Source: Gammaproteobacteria bacterium
GTDB taxonomy: Bacteria > Pseudomonadota > Gammaproteobacteria > Pseudomonadales > Pseudomonadaceae
Assembly: GCA_012735335.1 (NCBI GenBank)
Contig: JAAYHO010000208.1
Coordinates: forward strand, 1-7,629
Direction of reading: 5' to 3'
DNA: 7,629 nt
In this document: one piece after another, positions 1 to 7,209 of the stretch
Layout: the number at the start of each line of letters is the position of its first letter
Position numbering within the stretch: the first letter of the stretch is position 1
The notes under the pieces: generated by a model
Told to the model about the DNA's origin: nothing
What the model saw: the letters and a program-made list of their open reading frames with translations, nothing else
Databases searched by the model: none
Translations under genes and position numbers: made by a program

Positions 1-61
1 AGATCGGGCCTGCGCTTGCACCCATCCCTATTTCCGGCATCCTGGGTCCGTGAGGATGACC

Positions 62-80
62 GTTCCGTTACCAACGGAAC
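62..80. repeat. Perfect 8-bp inverted repeat in the acnB leader
   Basis: GTTCCGTT (62-69) and AACGGAAC (73-80) are perfect inverted copies separated by ACC. The repeat ends 8 bases before the acnB ribosome binding site. It could be a short hairpin in the 5' untranslated region or a protein-binding operator. No acnB promoter is recognisable within the 86 bases available, so its place relative to the transcription start is unknown. Confidence 0.6.
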
Positions 81-88
81 AGACTGAT

Positions 89-93
89 GAGGG
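89..93 (+). promoter_or_regulatory. Ribosome binding site of acnB, decides the GTG start
   Basis: GAGGG ends 8 bases before the GTG at 102, which is normal spacing. The in-frame ATG at 87-89 overlaps this motif and has no purine-rich site of its own upstream. This supports the GTG start and a product that begins MLEAYRKH. Confidence 0.75.
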
Positions 94-101
94 TAATTAT
101 T

Positions 102-2696
102 GTGCTTGAAGCCTATCGCAAACACGTCGAAGAACGCGCCGCTCAAGGCGTCGTGCCGCAGCCGTTGAATGCCGAACAAACCGCTGGTCTGGTAGAGCTC
201 CTGAAAAACCCGCCTGCCGGTGAAGAAGAATTCCTGCTTGATCTGCTCACCAACCGTGTACCGCCGGGTGTAGATGAAGCTGCCTATGTCAAAGCCGCTT
301 TCCTGTCCGCAGTAGCCAAAGGTGAAGCTACCTCCTCGCTGCTGACCAAGGTCCGCGCCGTTGAACTGCTGGGCACCATGCAGGGTGGCTACAACATCGC
401 CACTCTGGTTGAACTGCTGGACAGCGAAGAGCTGGCCGCGGTTGCCGCCGAACAGCTCAAACACACCCTGCTGATGTTTGATGCCTTCCACGACGTTGCC
501 GAACGCGCCAAGCAAGGCAACCCGCACGCCAAGGCCGTCCTCGAGTCCTGGGCTGCCGGTGAGTGGTTCACTGCCAAGCCTGCGGTTGCTGAAAAGATCA
601 GCCTGACCGTGTTCAAGGTTCCCGGCGAAACCAACACCGACGACCTGTCCCCAGCTCCGGACGCCTGGTCGCGCCCCGACATTCCGCTGCACGCCCTGGC
701 CATGCTGAAAATGGCCCGTGATGGCATCGAGCCGGAAGAGCCTGGCGTAACCGGTCCGCTGAAGCAGATCGAAGCAGTCAAAGCCAAGGGCCTGCCGGTT
801 GCCTACGTCGGTGACGTGGTCGGTACCGGTTCCTCGCGCAAGTCCGCCACCAACTCGGTGCTGTGGTTCTTCGGCGACGACATCCCCAACGTGCCGAACA
901 AGCGCGCCGGTGGTTTCTGCTTCGGTACCAAGATCGCCCCGATCTTCTACAACACCATGGAAGATGCCGGCGCCCTGCCGATCGAATTCGACTGCACCGA
1001 CCTGAACATGGGCGACGCCATCGACGTCTACCCCTACGAAGGCAAGGTGTGCAAACACGGTACTGATGAAGTCATCACTACCTTTGAACTGAAAACCCAG
1101 GTTCTGCTCGACGAAGTACGCGCCGGTGGCCGTATTCCGCTGATCATCGGTCGTGGCCTGACCGAGAAGGCCCGTACCGAACTGGGTCTGGGCGGTTCCG
1201 ACCTGTTCCGCAAGCCGGAAGCCCCTGCCGAAAGCGACAAGGGTTACACCCTGGCACAGAAGATGGTTGGCCGCGCCTGTGGCGTCGAGGGCATCCGCCC
1301 CGGCACCTACTGCGAGCCGAAGATGACCACCGTCGGTTCCCAGGACACCACTGGCCCGATGACCCGCGACGAGCTGAAGGACCTGGCGTGCCTGGGCTTC
1401 TCCGCCGACCTGGTCATGCAGTCGTTCTGTCACACTGCTGCCTATCCGAAGCCGATCGACGTCAACACCCACCACACCCTGCCCGACTTCATCCACAACC
1501 GTGGTGGCGTTGCGCTGCGTCCGGGTGACGGCATCATCCACAGCTGGCTGAACCGCATGCTGCTGCCCGACACCGTCGGTACCGGTGGCGACTCGCACAC
1601 CCGCTTCCCGATGGGCATCTCCTTCCCGGCCGGTTCCGGTCTGGTTGCCTTCGCTGCAGCCACCGGTGTCATGCCGCTGGACATGCCGGAGTCGGTACTG
1701 GTGCGCTTCAAGGGCGAAATGCGTCCGGGCATCACCCTGCGTGACCTGGTCCATGCGATCCCCTACTACGCCATCCAGGAAGGTCTGCTGACCGTCGAGA
1801 AGAAAGGCAAGAAGAACATCTTCTCCGGCCGCATTCTCGAGATCGAAGGTCTGACCGGTCTGACCGTTGAACAAGCCTTCGAGCTGTCCGACGCCTCCGC
1901 CGAGCGCTCCGCAGCTGGCTGTACCATCAAGCTGCCGGAAGATGCCATCAGCGAGTACCTGAAGTCCAACATCACCCTGCTGCGCTGGATGATTGCCGAA
2001 GGCTACGACGACGCCCGCACCCTGGAGCGCCGCGCCCAGGCCATGGAAGCCTGGCTGGAGAAGCCCGAGCTGCTGGAAGCCGATGCCGACGCCGAATACG
2101 CTGCGGTCATCGAGATCGACCTGGCCGACATCAAGGAGCCGATCCTGTGTGCGCCGAACGATCCGGACGACGCTCGCCTGCTGTCCGAGGTTCAGGGCCG
2201 TCAGATCGACGAAGTGTTCATCGGTTCCTGCATGACCAACATCGGTCACTTCCGCGCTGCCGGTAAGCTGCTGGAGAAGAACAAGGACGCTCTGCCGACC
2301 CGTCTGTGGCTGGCTCCGCCGACCAAGATGGACCAGTGGATGCTCACCGAAGAAGGCTACTACGGCATCTACGGCAAGGCTGGCGCGCGCATGGAAATGC
2401 CCGGCTGCTCGCTGTGCATGGGTAACCAGGCACGCATCAAGGCCAACTCCACTGCGGTCTCCACTTCCACGCGGAACTTCCCGAACCGCCTGGGTGATGG
2501 TGCCGACGTGTTCCTGGCCTCCGCCGAACTGGCCGCTGTTTCGGCCATCCTCGGTCGACTGCCGAACGTTGATGAGTATCTGAACTACGCCGCTGACCTG
2601 GATAGCATGTCCAGCGAGGTGTACCGTTACATGAACTTCAACGAAATCGAGTCCTACCAGAAAGCTGCTTCCAGCATTCCGGTGGTCGAGGTCTGA
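102..2696 (+). CDS. acnB: Aconitate hydratase B (bifunctional aconitase / 2-methylisocitrate dehydratase)
   Basis: This is the cytoplasmic [4Fe-4S] enzyme that interconverts citrate and isocitrate via cis-aconitate in the TCA cycle; AcnB enzymes can also hydrate 2-methyl-cis-aconitate. The 864-residue product has the AcnB order: an N-terminal HEAT-like helical domain (about 1-160), the swivel domain (about 165-380, including a [15 protein letters not shown] stretch), then the catalytic domains. The cluster cysteines are visible as GSCMTN (C710) and PGCSLCMGN (C769 and C772). With the GTG start at 102 they fall on the same numbers as the E. coli AcnB cluster ligands. An in-frame ATG at 87 would add five residues (MRVII), but it overlaps the GAGGG ribosome binding site, whereas the GTG lies 8 bases after it and yields the family-typical [13 protein letters not shown]. 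The gene is monocistronic in this window and is followed directly by a terminator. Apo-AcnB of E. coli is known to bind mRNA; whether this one does is unknown. Confidence 0.97.
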   Translation: MLEAYRKHVEERAAQGVVPQPLNAEQTAGLVELLKNPPAGEEEFLLDLLTNRVPPGVDEAAYVKAAFLSAVAKGEATSSLLTKVRAVELLGTMQGGYNIATLVELLDSEELAAVAAEQLKHTLLMFDAFHDVAERAKQGNPHAKAVLESWAAGEWFTAKPAVAEKISLTVFKVPGETNTDDLSPAPDAWSRPDIPLHALAMLKMARDGIEPEEPGVTGPLKQIEAVKAKGLPVAYVGDVVGTGSSRKSATNSVLWFFGDDIPNVPNKRAGGFCFGTKIAPIFYNTMEDAGALPIEFDCTDLNMGDAIDVYPYEGKVCKHGTDEVITTFELKTQVLLDEVRAGGRIPLIIGRGLTEKARTELGLGGSDLFRKPEAPAESDKGYTLAQKMVGRACGVEGIRPGTYCEPKMTTVGSQDTTGPMTRDELKDLACLGFSADLVMQSFCHTAAYPKPIDVNTHHTLPDFIHNRGGVALRPGDGIIHSWLNRMLLPDTVGTGGDSHTRFPMGISFPAGSGLVAFAAATGVMPLDMPESVLVRFKGEMRPGITLRDLVHAIPYYAIQEGLLTVEKKGKKNIFSGRILEIEGLTGLTVEQAFELSDASAERSAAGCTIKLPEDAISEYLKSNITLLRWMIAEGYDDARTLERRAQAMEAWLEKPELLEADADAEYAAVIEIDLADIKEPILCAPNDPDDARLLSEVQGRQIDEVFIGSCMTNIGHFRAAGKLLEKNKDALPTRLWLAPPTKMDQWMLTEEGYYGIYGKAGARMEMPGCSLCMGNQARIKANSTAVSTSTRNFPNRLGDGADVFLASAELAAVSAILGRLPNVDEYLNYAADLDSMSSEVYRYMNFNEIESYQKAASSIPVVEV

Positions 2697-2711
2697 TTAC
2701 TCCGTAATCAG
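2693..2711. repeat. Inverted repeat spanning the acnB stop codon
   Basis: CTGATTAC (2693-2700) and GTAATCAG (2704-2711) are perfect 8-bp arms with loop TCC. The acnB TGA stop (2694-2696) lies inside the left arm. The repeat abuts the terminator hairpin, so the transcript end would carry two stacked hairpins. It has no T-tract of its own. Confidence 0.6.
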
Positions 2712-2712
2712 T

Positions 2713-2751
2713 AAAAAAGCCCCGCCTGGGTAACCAGTGCGGGGCTTTTTT
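2713..2751 (+). terminator. Strong intrinsic terminator after acnB, probably bidirectional
   Basis: AAAAAAGCCCCGC (2713-2725) pairs with GCGGGGCTTTTTT (2739-2751). Inside, CTGG/CCAG closes a GTAA (GNRA-type) tetraloop, with one unpaired T at 2738. A T-run follows the GC-rich stem on the plus strand. The A-run on the left gives an equivalent T-run on the minus strand, so the structure can also stop minus-strand transcription arriving from the thioredoxin gene, which ends about 160 bp away. Confidence 0.93.
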
Positions 2752-2913
2752 GTGGTTCGTCACCGGAAAACGCCGCTACCACAGTGCATTAGTGCTTGTA
2801 TGCCTGTGCAGGCCTCTGCGTTGGTACACCCCAGCAAGTCCTCGCACAGACGAGCAACCAGGAGACCGCACCACAGTTTCTTCGCAAAGATAAATAGCGA
2901 CGATGCGCTCAGA
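2752..2913. other. Intergenic stretch between the acnB terminator and the thioredoxin stop
   Basis: These 162 bases carry no reading frame with a ribosome binding site, no tRNA-like fold and no separate terminator. The only regularity I see is a short 5-bp inverted repeat, GCCTG/CAGGC, at 2802-2813. It is probably the untranslated tail of the minus-strand transcript. Confidence 0.5.
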
Positions 2914-3240
2914 CTAGGAATATAGCCCAAGCACCGCCCGCCGAATCGACTCCGTATCCGTCGGTCGCACCAGTCGCTCCACTTCCTGCCCGTCGCGCAG
3001 AAAGATCAGCGTGGGCCACAACTTGACTCGAAATGAGCGCCCGAGTTTACGGCCCGGTCCATCCTCCACCTTTATATGATGCAAACCGGGGTGCTCATCA
3101 AAGGCTTCGGCCAGATGGGGCTGGGCGGCCTGGCAGTGGCCGCACCAGTTGGTGCCGAACTCGAGCAGCACCGCCCCCTTGAGGGCATCCACTTCCTCAC
3201 GGGTGGGCGGTGTGTCTGAATAGTGGGTGAGCATGGGCAT
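2914..3240 (-). CDS. Small cytoplasmic thioredoxin-family protein with a CGHC active site
   Basis: This 108-residue, single-domain thioredoxin fold probably acts in thiol-disulfide exchange; its partner is unknown. The redox motif is WCGHC (C33 and C36), after the hydrophobic strand AVLLEFG. The family cis-proline is visible in KLWPTLIF (P76). The CGHC dipeptide is the protein disulfide isomerase type rather than the CGPC of classical thioredoxin. There is no signal peptide or lipobox, so a cytoplasmic location is inferred. The start at 3240 is set by AGGAG (3247-3251) six bases upstream; the next ATG, two codons in, is spaced less well. The gene follows rimO by 56 bp with no terminator between, so the two are probably cotranscribed. 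It is not trxA, since motif and flanks differ. Confidence 0.9.
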   Translation of the reverse strand: MPMLTHYSDTPPTREEVDALKGAVLLEFGTNWCGHCQAAQPHLAEAFDEHPGLHHIKVEDGPGRKLGRSFRVKLWPTLIFLRDGQEVERLVRPTDTESIRRAVLGLYS

Positions 3241-3296
3241 AGGAAGCTCCTGGGTTGGGAATCAGGGGTATCATGCCGCTGGACAGCGCTGGCCCG

Positions 3297-4640
3297 TCAG
3301 ACCAACTCCGCCCACAGGTCATACTCATCGGCTGCAGTCACCCGCACACTGACGATGTCCCCTGGATTCATCGGCTCGTCGGTATCAATATAGACGTTGC
3401 CGTCGATCTCCGGCGCATCGGCCATGGAACGGGCGATGGGGCCTTCGTCGTCCACTTCATCGATCAGCACCTGGATCACCTGACCGATTTTCTGTTGCAG
3501 ACGGGCGGCCGAAATGGCCTGCTGGTGCGCCATGAAACGATCCCAGCGCTCCTGCTTGATCTCGTCCGGCACCGCCTCCAGGCCCAGCTCCTCCGCCGGA
3601 GCGCCTTCCACCGGGGAATACTGGAAGCAACCAACCCGATCCAGCTGGGCCTCGGTGAGCCAGTCCAGCAGGTACTGGAAGTCTTCCTCGGTCTCACCGG
3701 GAAAGCCGACGATGAAGGTCGAGCGGATGGTCAGCTCCGGGCAGATCTCGCGCCATTTCCTGATGCGGGCCAGGGTCTTGTCCTCGAAGGCCGGCCGTTT
3801 CATCGCCTTGAGCACTTTCGGACTGGCGTGCTGGAAGGGAATATCCAGGTACGGCAGGATCTTGCCCTCGGCCATCAGCGGAATCAGCTCGTCCACATGC
3901 GGGTACGGGTAGACGTAGTGCAGCCGCACCCAGACGCCCAGCTCGCTGAGCGCCTCGCACATCTCGGTCATACGCGATTTGACCGGGCGGCCATTCCAGA
4001 AACCGGTGCGATATTTGATGTCGACACCATAGGCGCTGGTGTCCTGGGAGATGACCAGCACCTCCTTCACGCCGGCCTTGACCAGACGTTCGGCCTCACT
4101 CAGCACCTCACCCACCGGACGACTGACCAGCTTGCCGCGCATGGAGGGGATGATGCAGAAGCTGCAGCTGTGATTGCAGCCTTCGGAAATCTTCAGATAG
4201 GCGTAGTGACGCGGGGTGAGCTTGATGCCCTGGGGCGGTACCAGATCGATCAGCGGGTTGTGCTCGGTGCTCGGTGGCACCACTTCATGCACGGCGTTGA
4301 CCACCTGCTCATACTGCTGCGGGCCGGTAACCGCCAGCACGCTGGGGTGCACATCGCGGATGGCACCCTCTTCCACTCCCATGCAGCCGGTGACGATAAC
4401 CCGACCATTCTCGGCAATGGCCTCGCCGATGGCATCCAGTGATTCCGCCTTGGCCGAGTCGATGAAGCCGCAGGTGTTGACCACCACCACGTCGGCCCCC
4501 TGATAGGACGAAACCACCTCATAACCCTCGGTACGCAACTGGGTAAGGATACGTTCGGAATCGACAAGGGCCTTGGGGCAGCCGAGGGAAATGAACCCGA
4601 CGCTGGGGTTCTTCTTGCTGGGAGTTGCGATGTCAGTCAT
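3297..4640 (-). CDS. rimO: Ribosomal protein S12 methylthiotransferase (radical SAM)
   Basis: RimO adds a beta-methylthio group to a conserved aspartate of ribosomal protein S12, using two [4Fe-4S] clusters and S-adenosylmethionine. The 447-residue product has the full three-domain layout. The N-terminal methylthiotransferase domain starts with [17 protein letters not shown] (C21) and carries C57 (NTCGF) and C86 (TGCMG), the ligands of the auxiliary cluster. The radical SAM domain carries C155, C159 and C162 in [12 protein letters not shown]-terminal TRAM domain follows (about 378-447). [12 protein letters not shown] and the [11 protein letters not shown] segment favour RimO over the tRNA enzyme MiaB. 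The ATG at 4640 gives the expected length, although its ribosome binding site is weak (GTGGCGACCTG directly before it). A minus-strand promoter lies about 35 bp upstream. Confidence 0.96.
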   Translation of the reverse strand: MTDIATPSKKNPSVGFISLGCPKALVDSERILTQLRTEGYEVVSSYQGADVVVVNTCGFIDSAKAESLDAIGEAIAENGRVIVTGCMGVEEGAIRDVHPSVLAVTGPQQYEQVVNAVHEVVPPSTEHNPLIDLVPPQGIKLTPRHYAYLKISEGCNHSCSFCIIPSMRGKLVSRPVGEVLSEAERLVKAGVKEVLVISQDTSAYGVDIKYRTGFWNGRPVKSRMTEMCEALSELGVWVRLHYVYPYPHVDELIPLMAEGKILPYLDIPFQHASPKVLKAMKRPAFEDKTLARIRKWREICPELTIRSTFIVGFPGETEEDFQYLLDWLTEAQLDRVGCFQYSPVEGAPAEELGLEAVPDEIKQERWDRFMAHQQAISAARLQQKIGQVIQVLIDEVDDEGPIARSMADAPEIDGNVYIDTDEPMNPGDIVSVRVTAADEYDLWAELV

Positions 4641-4676
4641 CAGGTCGCCACGGTGTGTTGGAAAAAAACGTGGCGT

Positions 4677-4706
4677 ATTCTAGCCGCGAGCCTGGCCTGG
4701 TGCCAT
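4677..4706 (-). promoter_or_regulatory. Predicted sigma-70 promoter for rimO
   Basis: On the minus strand, ATGGCA (4701-4706, four of six matches to the -35 consensus) and TAGAAT (4677-4682, five of six to the -10) are separated by 18 bases. Transcription would start near 4670, giving a leader of about 30 bases that contains a run of seven T. The call rests on motif matching only. Confidence 0.4.
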
Positions 4707-4744
4707 AGCAGAAAAAGACCGTTGGTCAGGGCTGTCGGGAGGGG

Positions 4745-4894
4745 TTATTTGCGCTTTCTCCGTAGCCGGTCCATAAGCACACCACGATCACGCCAGTCGG
4801 CAATCCGGCGATCAAGAAACAGCAGATAGGTGCGTCTTCTGGCACGACGACGGCGGCATTTGCGGCGTAAACGCGAACGTCTTGCTCTGTCCAT
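4745..4894 (-). CDS. Arginine-rich 49-residue protein of unknown function
   Basis: I do not recognise a named family. Reading minus from the ATG at 4894 gives 49 residues ending in TAA. Of these, 21 are Arg and 3 are Lys. The N-terminal half is nearly all basic (RRSRLRRKCRRRRARRR), followed by a short hydrophobic helix-like segment (TYLLFLDRRIADWRDRG, about 22-38) and a basic tail (RLRRKRK). AGGA lies six bases before the ATG (4901-4904), ideal spacing, and an extended -10 promoter sits about 40 bp further upstream. Arginine codons are mixed (CGT, CGC, AGA, CGG), so this is not a simple repeat. The composition suggests binding to RNA, DNA or ribosomes, but that is inference. It lies between the lipoprotein gene and rimO, same strand, and ends about 40 bp before the rimO promoter. 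A chance frame is possible; the ribosome binding site and promoter argue against it. Confidence 0.68.
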   Translation of the reverse strand: MDRARRSRLRRKCRRRRARRRTYLLFLDRRIADWRDRGVLMDRLRRKRK

Positions 4895-4932
4895 GGTTCT
4901 TCCTGTCAGCGCTCAATACTGATCTGGCATCC

Positions 4933-4941
4933 ATCATATCA
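4933..4941 (-). promoter_or_regulatory. Predicted extended -10 promoter for the arginine-rich small gene
   Basis: The minus strand reads TGATATGAT (4941 down to 4933), an extended -10 element (TGn followed by TATGAT, five of six matches). No good -35 hexamer lies at the usual spacing, as is common for extended -10 promoters. Transcription would start about 30 bases upstream of the ATG at 4894. Confidence 0.4.
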
Positions 4942-4970
4942 GCAGGGTCTTGCACCCGTATGACAGCATC

Positions 4971-4994
4971 CTCCCTGCGGTTACCCGCAGGGAG
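4971..4994 (-). terminator. 10-bp hairpin just after the lipoprotein gene, no T-tract
   Basis: CTCCCTGCGG (4971-4980) and CCGCAGGGAG (4985-4994) are perfect inverted copies. On the minus strand the loop is GTAA, a stable GNRA tetraloop. It begins 11 bases after the lipoprotein stop codon. No T-run follows on either strand, so it is either a weak terminator or a hairpin that protects the 3' end of the mRNA. It lies upstream of the predicted promoter of the arginine-rich gene. Confidence 0.55.
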
Positions 4995-5005
4995 TTACCG
5001 GCGGA

Positions 5006-5224
5006 TCAGCGCTCCTTGATCTCACGTACATCACTCTGCGGCAACTGATTGGCACGACCGCTGTGGTCTTCATATTCGATCATGCCGGTATCGTCATCAA
5101 TTTCCGGTTTGTTGTCCGACTCGATGAGCTGGCCGTCGCTGGTACGGATCAGGTGATCGTTGGAACACGCAGTCAGGGTGAGCATACCGGTAATGCAGAA
5201 TGCGGCGATAAGCCATGTTTTCAT
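5006..5224 (-). CDS. YgdI/YgdR-family (DUF903) small outer-membrane lipoprotein
   Basis: The 72-residue product has a lipoprotein signal peptide: M1-K2, a hydrophobic stretch (about 4-17), then the lipobox LTAC with C20 as the lipidated residue. Ser at +2 predicts sorting to the outer membrane. The mature part matches the YgdI/YgdR pattern from memory: an SDGQLIESDNKPEIDDDTG stretch, then a short second half ending DVREIKER. This family has a small beta-barrel, SH3-like fold; its cellular role is not established. The ATG at 5224 is preceded seven bases upstream by AGAGGA (5232-5237). The gene is monocistronic, divergent from the thioesterase, and followed by a hairpin at 4971-4994. Confidence 0.9.
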   Translation of the reverse strand: MKTWLIAAFCITGMLTLTACSNDHLIRTSDGQLIESDNKPEIDDDTGMIEYEDHSGRANQLPQSDVREIKER

Positions 5225-5417
5225 GGGTCAATCCTCTTGTTTACGGCAGGTTTCAGGCCTGTACGGAATTTGTGACAAGGGTTCTATCGAGCCGGTTCCG
5301 CTTATTTGCGCAGCCCCTTGCTGAATGACGGGCAATTCATCCTGCCCGGACATGGCTGACTTTGCCTCGGAAAACCGGGCACACTGGCGTCCTGCCAATA
5401 GAAAACAAGGTACCCGC

Positions 5418-5909
5418 ATGACTGATATTGCTTTACAGGATCTCATCGCGCCGCATGGCGTCTGCTTTGGCTGCGGTGGTGCCAACTCCAACGGACTGCA
5501 CATCAAGAGCTACTGGGATAAAGACCAGGTGCATGTGACAGCCCGGCATTTGCCCGAGGAGAAGTACTGCGGCTGGCCCGATCTGGTCTACGGTGGGCTG
5601 ATCGCCATGCTGGTGGACTGCCACTCCAACTGGACCGCCATGGCCTACCACCTGCGCGAGGAGCAGGCCCGGGGGCGCGATCCCCGGGAGGTCAATTGCG
5701 TGACCGGCATGCTCGGCATCAAATACATCAAGCCTACCCCCATGGGGGTGGAACTGACCTTGCGCGCCCGCGTGGATGGACCGCTGGAGCGCAAGAGCCG
5801 GATCATCTGCGAGGTCTATGCCGGTGATGTGCTGACCGCCATAGGCGACTCCACCTTTGTGCGGGTAGACGCGGGCAAGCTGGCGGAACAGGCCCATAGT
5901 CGCGGGTAG
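5418..5909 (+). CDS. PaaI-type hotdog-fold thioesterase
   Basis: The 163-residue protein probably hydrolyses an acyl-CoA or related thioester; its substrate is unknown. The N-terminal CFGCGGANSNGLHIKSY (C16 and C19) is the signature of a PaaI-like subgroup. The hotdog helix motif is present as VYGGLIAMLVDCHSNW (Y58-G59-G60, with D67 in the position of the usual catalytic acid). A typical second strand motif, IKYIKPTPMGVELTLRARV, follows at about 101-119. No signal peptide or membrane segment is seen, so it should be cytoplasmic. The ATG at 5418 has AAGG seven bases upstream (5407-5410). An in-frame ATG at 5325 would add 31 residues unlike the family and has no ribosome binding site. The gene converges on the AEC transporter with 8 bp between stop codons. 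Confidence 0.87.
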   Translation: MTDIALQDLIAPHGVCFGCGGANSNGLHIKSYWDKDQVHVTARHLPEEKYCGWPDLVYGGLIAMLVDCHSNWTAMAYHLREEQARGRDPREVNCVTGMLGIKYIKPTPMGVELTLRARVDGPLERKSRIICEVYAGDVLTAIGDSTFVRVDAGKLAEQAHSRG

Positions 5910-5923
5910 CGCCCCTCCTACCC
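5904..5923. repeat. Inverted repeat made by two convergent stop codons
   Basis: GGGTAG (5904-5909) and CTACCC (5918-5923) are perfect 6-bp arms around an 8-base loop. The thioesterase TAG and the transporter TAG (CTA on the plus strand) lie at equivalent positions in the two arms. No T-run follows on either side, so a terminator role is doubtful. It is the only structure between the two genes. Confidence 0.4.
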
Positions 5924-6805
5924 CACCGCAGGCAGCCACCAGACCAGCAGCAGCGGAATCAACAGGAATGACAACAACGTGGAGCAGATCACCAGGCTGG
6001 CCACCGTCTCCGGTGAACGCCCGGCGCGGACGGCAAACAGGTAGTTGAACACCGCCACCGGCATCGCCGACTGCATTACCAGCACCGCCTGGGCCAGCGG
6101 TGGCAGATCCAGCGCCAGTGCTATGGCCCAACCAATGGCCGCCCCGCAGAGCATGCGCAAGCCTCCCAGCCACATGCCCCGGCCTACCTGTTTGAGGCGG
6201 ATACTGGCCAGTGACACACCCAGCGTCAGCAGCATCATGGGAATACTCATGGCGCCGAGCAGACCAACGGTGTTGTCGACCCAGCGCGGCAGCTGGATAT
6301 CCAGCAACAGCACGGCAAGCGCCACCGCCAGGCTGATGATTACCGGGTTGAGCAGCAGCCGCTGCCAGTTCTGGGCTGCGCCCGAGAGTATCAGTCCGAC
6401 ACTGAAGTGCCCCACCGACAGCACCACGAAGAAGGCTACCGCCAGCGCCAGACCCGGCTCACCAAAGGCATACAGGCTGATCGGCAGGCCCATGTTGCCG
6501 GTATTGGGGAACATGTAGGCTGGCACCAGCACCCGGGGATCCGAACCGATCGCACGGCTCAGCCCCCAGCCGACCAGCGCCATCAAGCCGCAGATGACCA
6601 CGCAGGCGGCGGCCATCTGGCCAAACACCGTCAGGTCGACCTCGGCACGGCTCAGGGTGGAGAGCACCAGACAGGGGGTACTGACATTGAGCACCAGTCG
6701 GGTAACAAAATCCGTGGGATAGGGCTGACCGGAACGTGCCCAGCCAAACCCGATACCGGCGACGATAAGCACCGGCGCCATGACTGCAAACAGCTCGACA
6801 AGCAT
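5918..6805 (-). CDS. AEC (auxin efflux carrier) family transporter
   Basis: This 295-residue inner-membrane protein belongs to the AEC family, whose bacterial members include carriers of malate, malonate and similar anions; the substrate here cannot be read from the sequence. About ten membrane segments are visible, near residues 4-22, 33-52, 62-84, 93-113, 117-141, 152-170, 177-202, 210-233, 235-258 and 267-291, in the two-times-five arrangement of the family. Conserved features include STPCLVLSTL after segment 2 and FPNTGNMGLPISLYAFG (about 99-115), the asparagine- and glycine-rich crossover of the first repeat. Segment 9 carries QSAMPVAVFNYLFA. The ATG at 6805 follows AAGGA (6812-6816) by six bases. 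It lies 46 bp after the 93-residue gene on the same strand with no terminator between, so cotranscription is possible. Confidence 0.92.
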   Translation of the reverse strand: MLVELFAVMAPVLIVAGIGFGWARSGQPYPTDFVTRLVLNVSTPCLVLSTLSRAEVDLTVFGQMAAACVVICGLMALVGWGLSRAIGSDPRVLVPAYMFPNTGNMGLPISLYAFGEPGLALAVAFFVVLSVGHFSVGLILSGAAQNWQRLLLNPVIISLAVALAVLLLDIQLPRWVDNTVGLLGAMSIPMMLLTLGVSLASIRLKQVGRGMWLGGLRMLCGAAIGWAIALALDLPPLAQAVLVMQSAMPVAVFNYLFAVRAGRSPETVASLVICSTLLSFLLIPLLLVWWLPAVG

Positions 6806-6851
6806 GTCGAATCCTTACTACCTGGGAGGAATGATATTGGCCGCCCGCCGG

Positions 6852-7133
6852 TCAACCCTGGGAACGGGAGCGCATCTGCTGGTAACCACTGCGGGTCAGC
6901 AACACCAGATGACGACTGGTTGCATACACCTGCCCTGCCCGCTTCAACTGCTCGATGAACTCAGCCTGCTCATCAGCGGGCAGGTAATGGTAATCCCGGC
7001 CCTCGTGCAGTTGGTCCACGCAGGCCTTGAACCAGCGAAAACTGGTGCCCTTGGGCAGTTTGTTCAGCTCATCAAGCTGACGCAGACTCAGGGTTTCAAC
7101 CCCGGCAAACAGGATGGGCTCGACGGCCGGCAT
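6852..7133 (-). CDS. Conserved-looking 93-residue protein of unknown function, possibly ORF6N-like
   Basis: I do not recognise a characterised family. The 93-residue product begins MPAVEPILFAGVETLSLRQL and is predicted soluble, with alternating helices and a likely beta-hairpin near residues 66-84 (GQVYATSRHLVLLTRSGY). The segment FKACVDQLHEGRDYHYLP (about 35-52) followed by a LxLLTRSGY-like end recalls the ORF6N/KilA-N type DNA-binding modules of phages and bacteria; this resemblance is from memory and weak. I chose the ATG at 7133, which has TGGA seven bases upstream, over an in-frame GTG at 7145 that has no ribosome binding site. It precedes the AEC transporter by 46 bp on the same strand, so a role in controlling it is conceivable but unproven. 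No phage genes are nearby. Confidence 0.75.
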   Translation of the reverse strand: MPAVEPILFAGVETLSLRQLDELNKLPKGTSFRWFKACVDQLHEGRDYHYLPADEQAEFIEQLKRAGQVYATSRHLVLLTRSGYQQMRSRSQG

Positions 7134-7209
7134 GACTGATTCCACTACAGACGCACAAGGTGGCTACCTTAGCAGAAAGCGGCTGCGTCCGGTGCTGCGG
7201 CGCATTTTA

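Noticed and set aside
2737..2925. 62-residue plus-strand frame after acnB
   Set aside because: It starts inside the acnB terminator, has no ribosome binding site, and overlaps the end of the thioredoxin gene.
3255..4442. Long open frame (395 residues) on the plus strand opposite rimO
   Set aside because: It is antisense to rimO, whose frame carries all radical SAM and cluster cysteines. The plus-strand protein is rich in His, Gln, Leu and Asp, as expected for the complement of a GC-rich gene, and shows no recognisable domain.
4712..4727. GACC-AAC-GGTC hairpin followed by T5 on the minus strand, after the arginine-rich gene
   Set aside because: A 4-bp stem is too weak to call a terminator, although its position between that gene and the rimO promoter is suitable.
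5329..5348. CGGGCA/TGCCCG inverted repeat upstream of the thioesterase
   Set aside because: Only 6 bp with an 8-base loop in GC-rich DNA; expected by chance and not placed relative to any recognisable promoter.
5433..6173. 246-residue minus-strand frame opposite the thioesterase and overlapping the AEC gene
   Set aside because: It lies across two well-supported genes in other frames, has Gly/Ala/His-rich shadow composition and no family motif.
6407..6958. 183-residue plus-strand frame opposite the AEC transporter
   Set aside because: His-, Gln- and Gly-rich complement of the transporter gene; no domain and no ribosome binding site seen.
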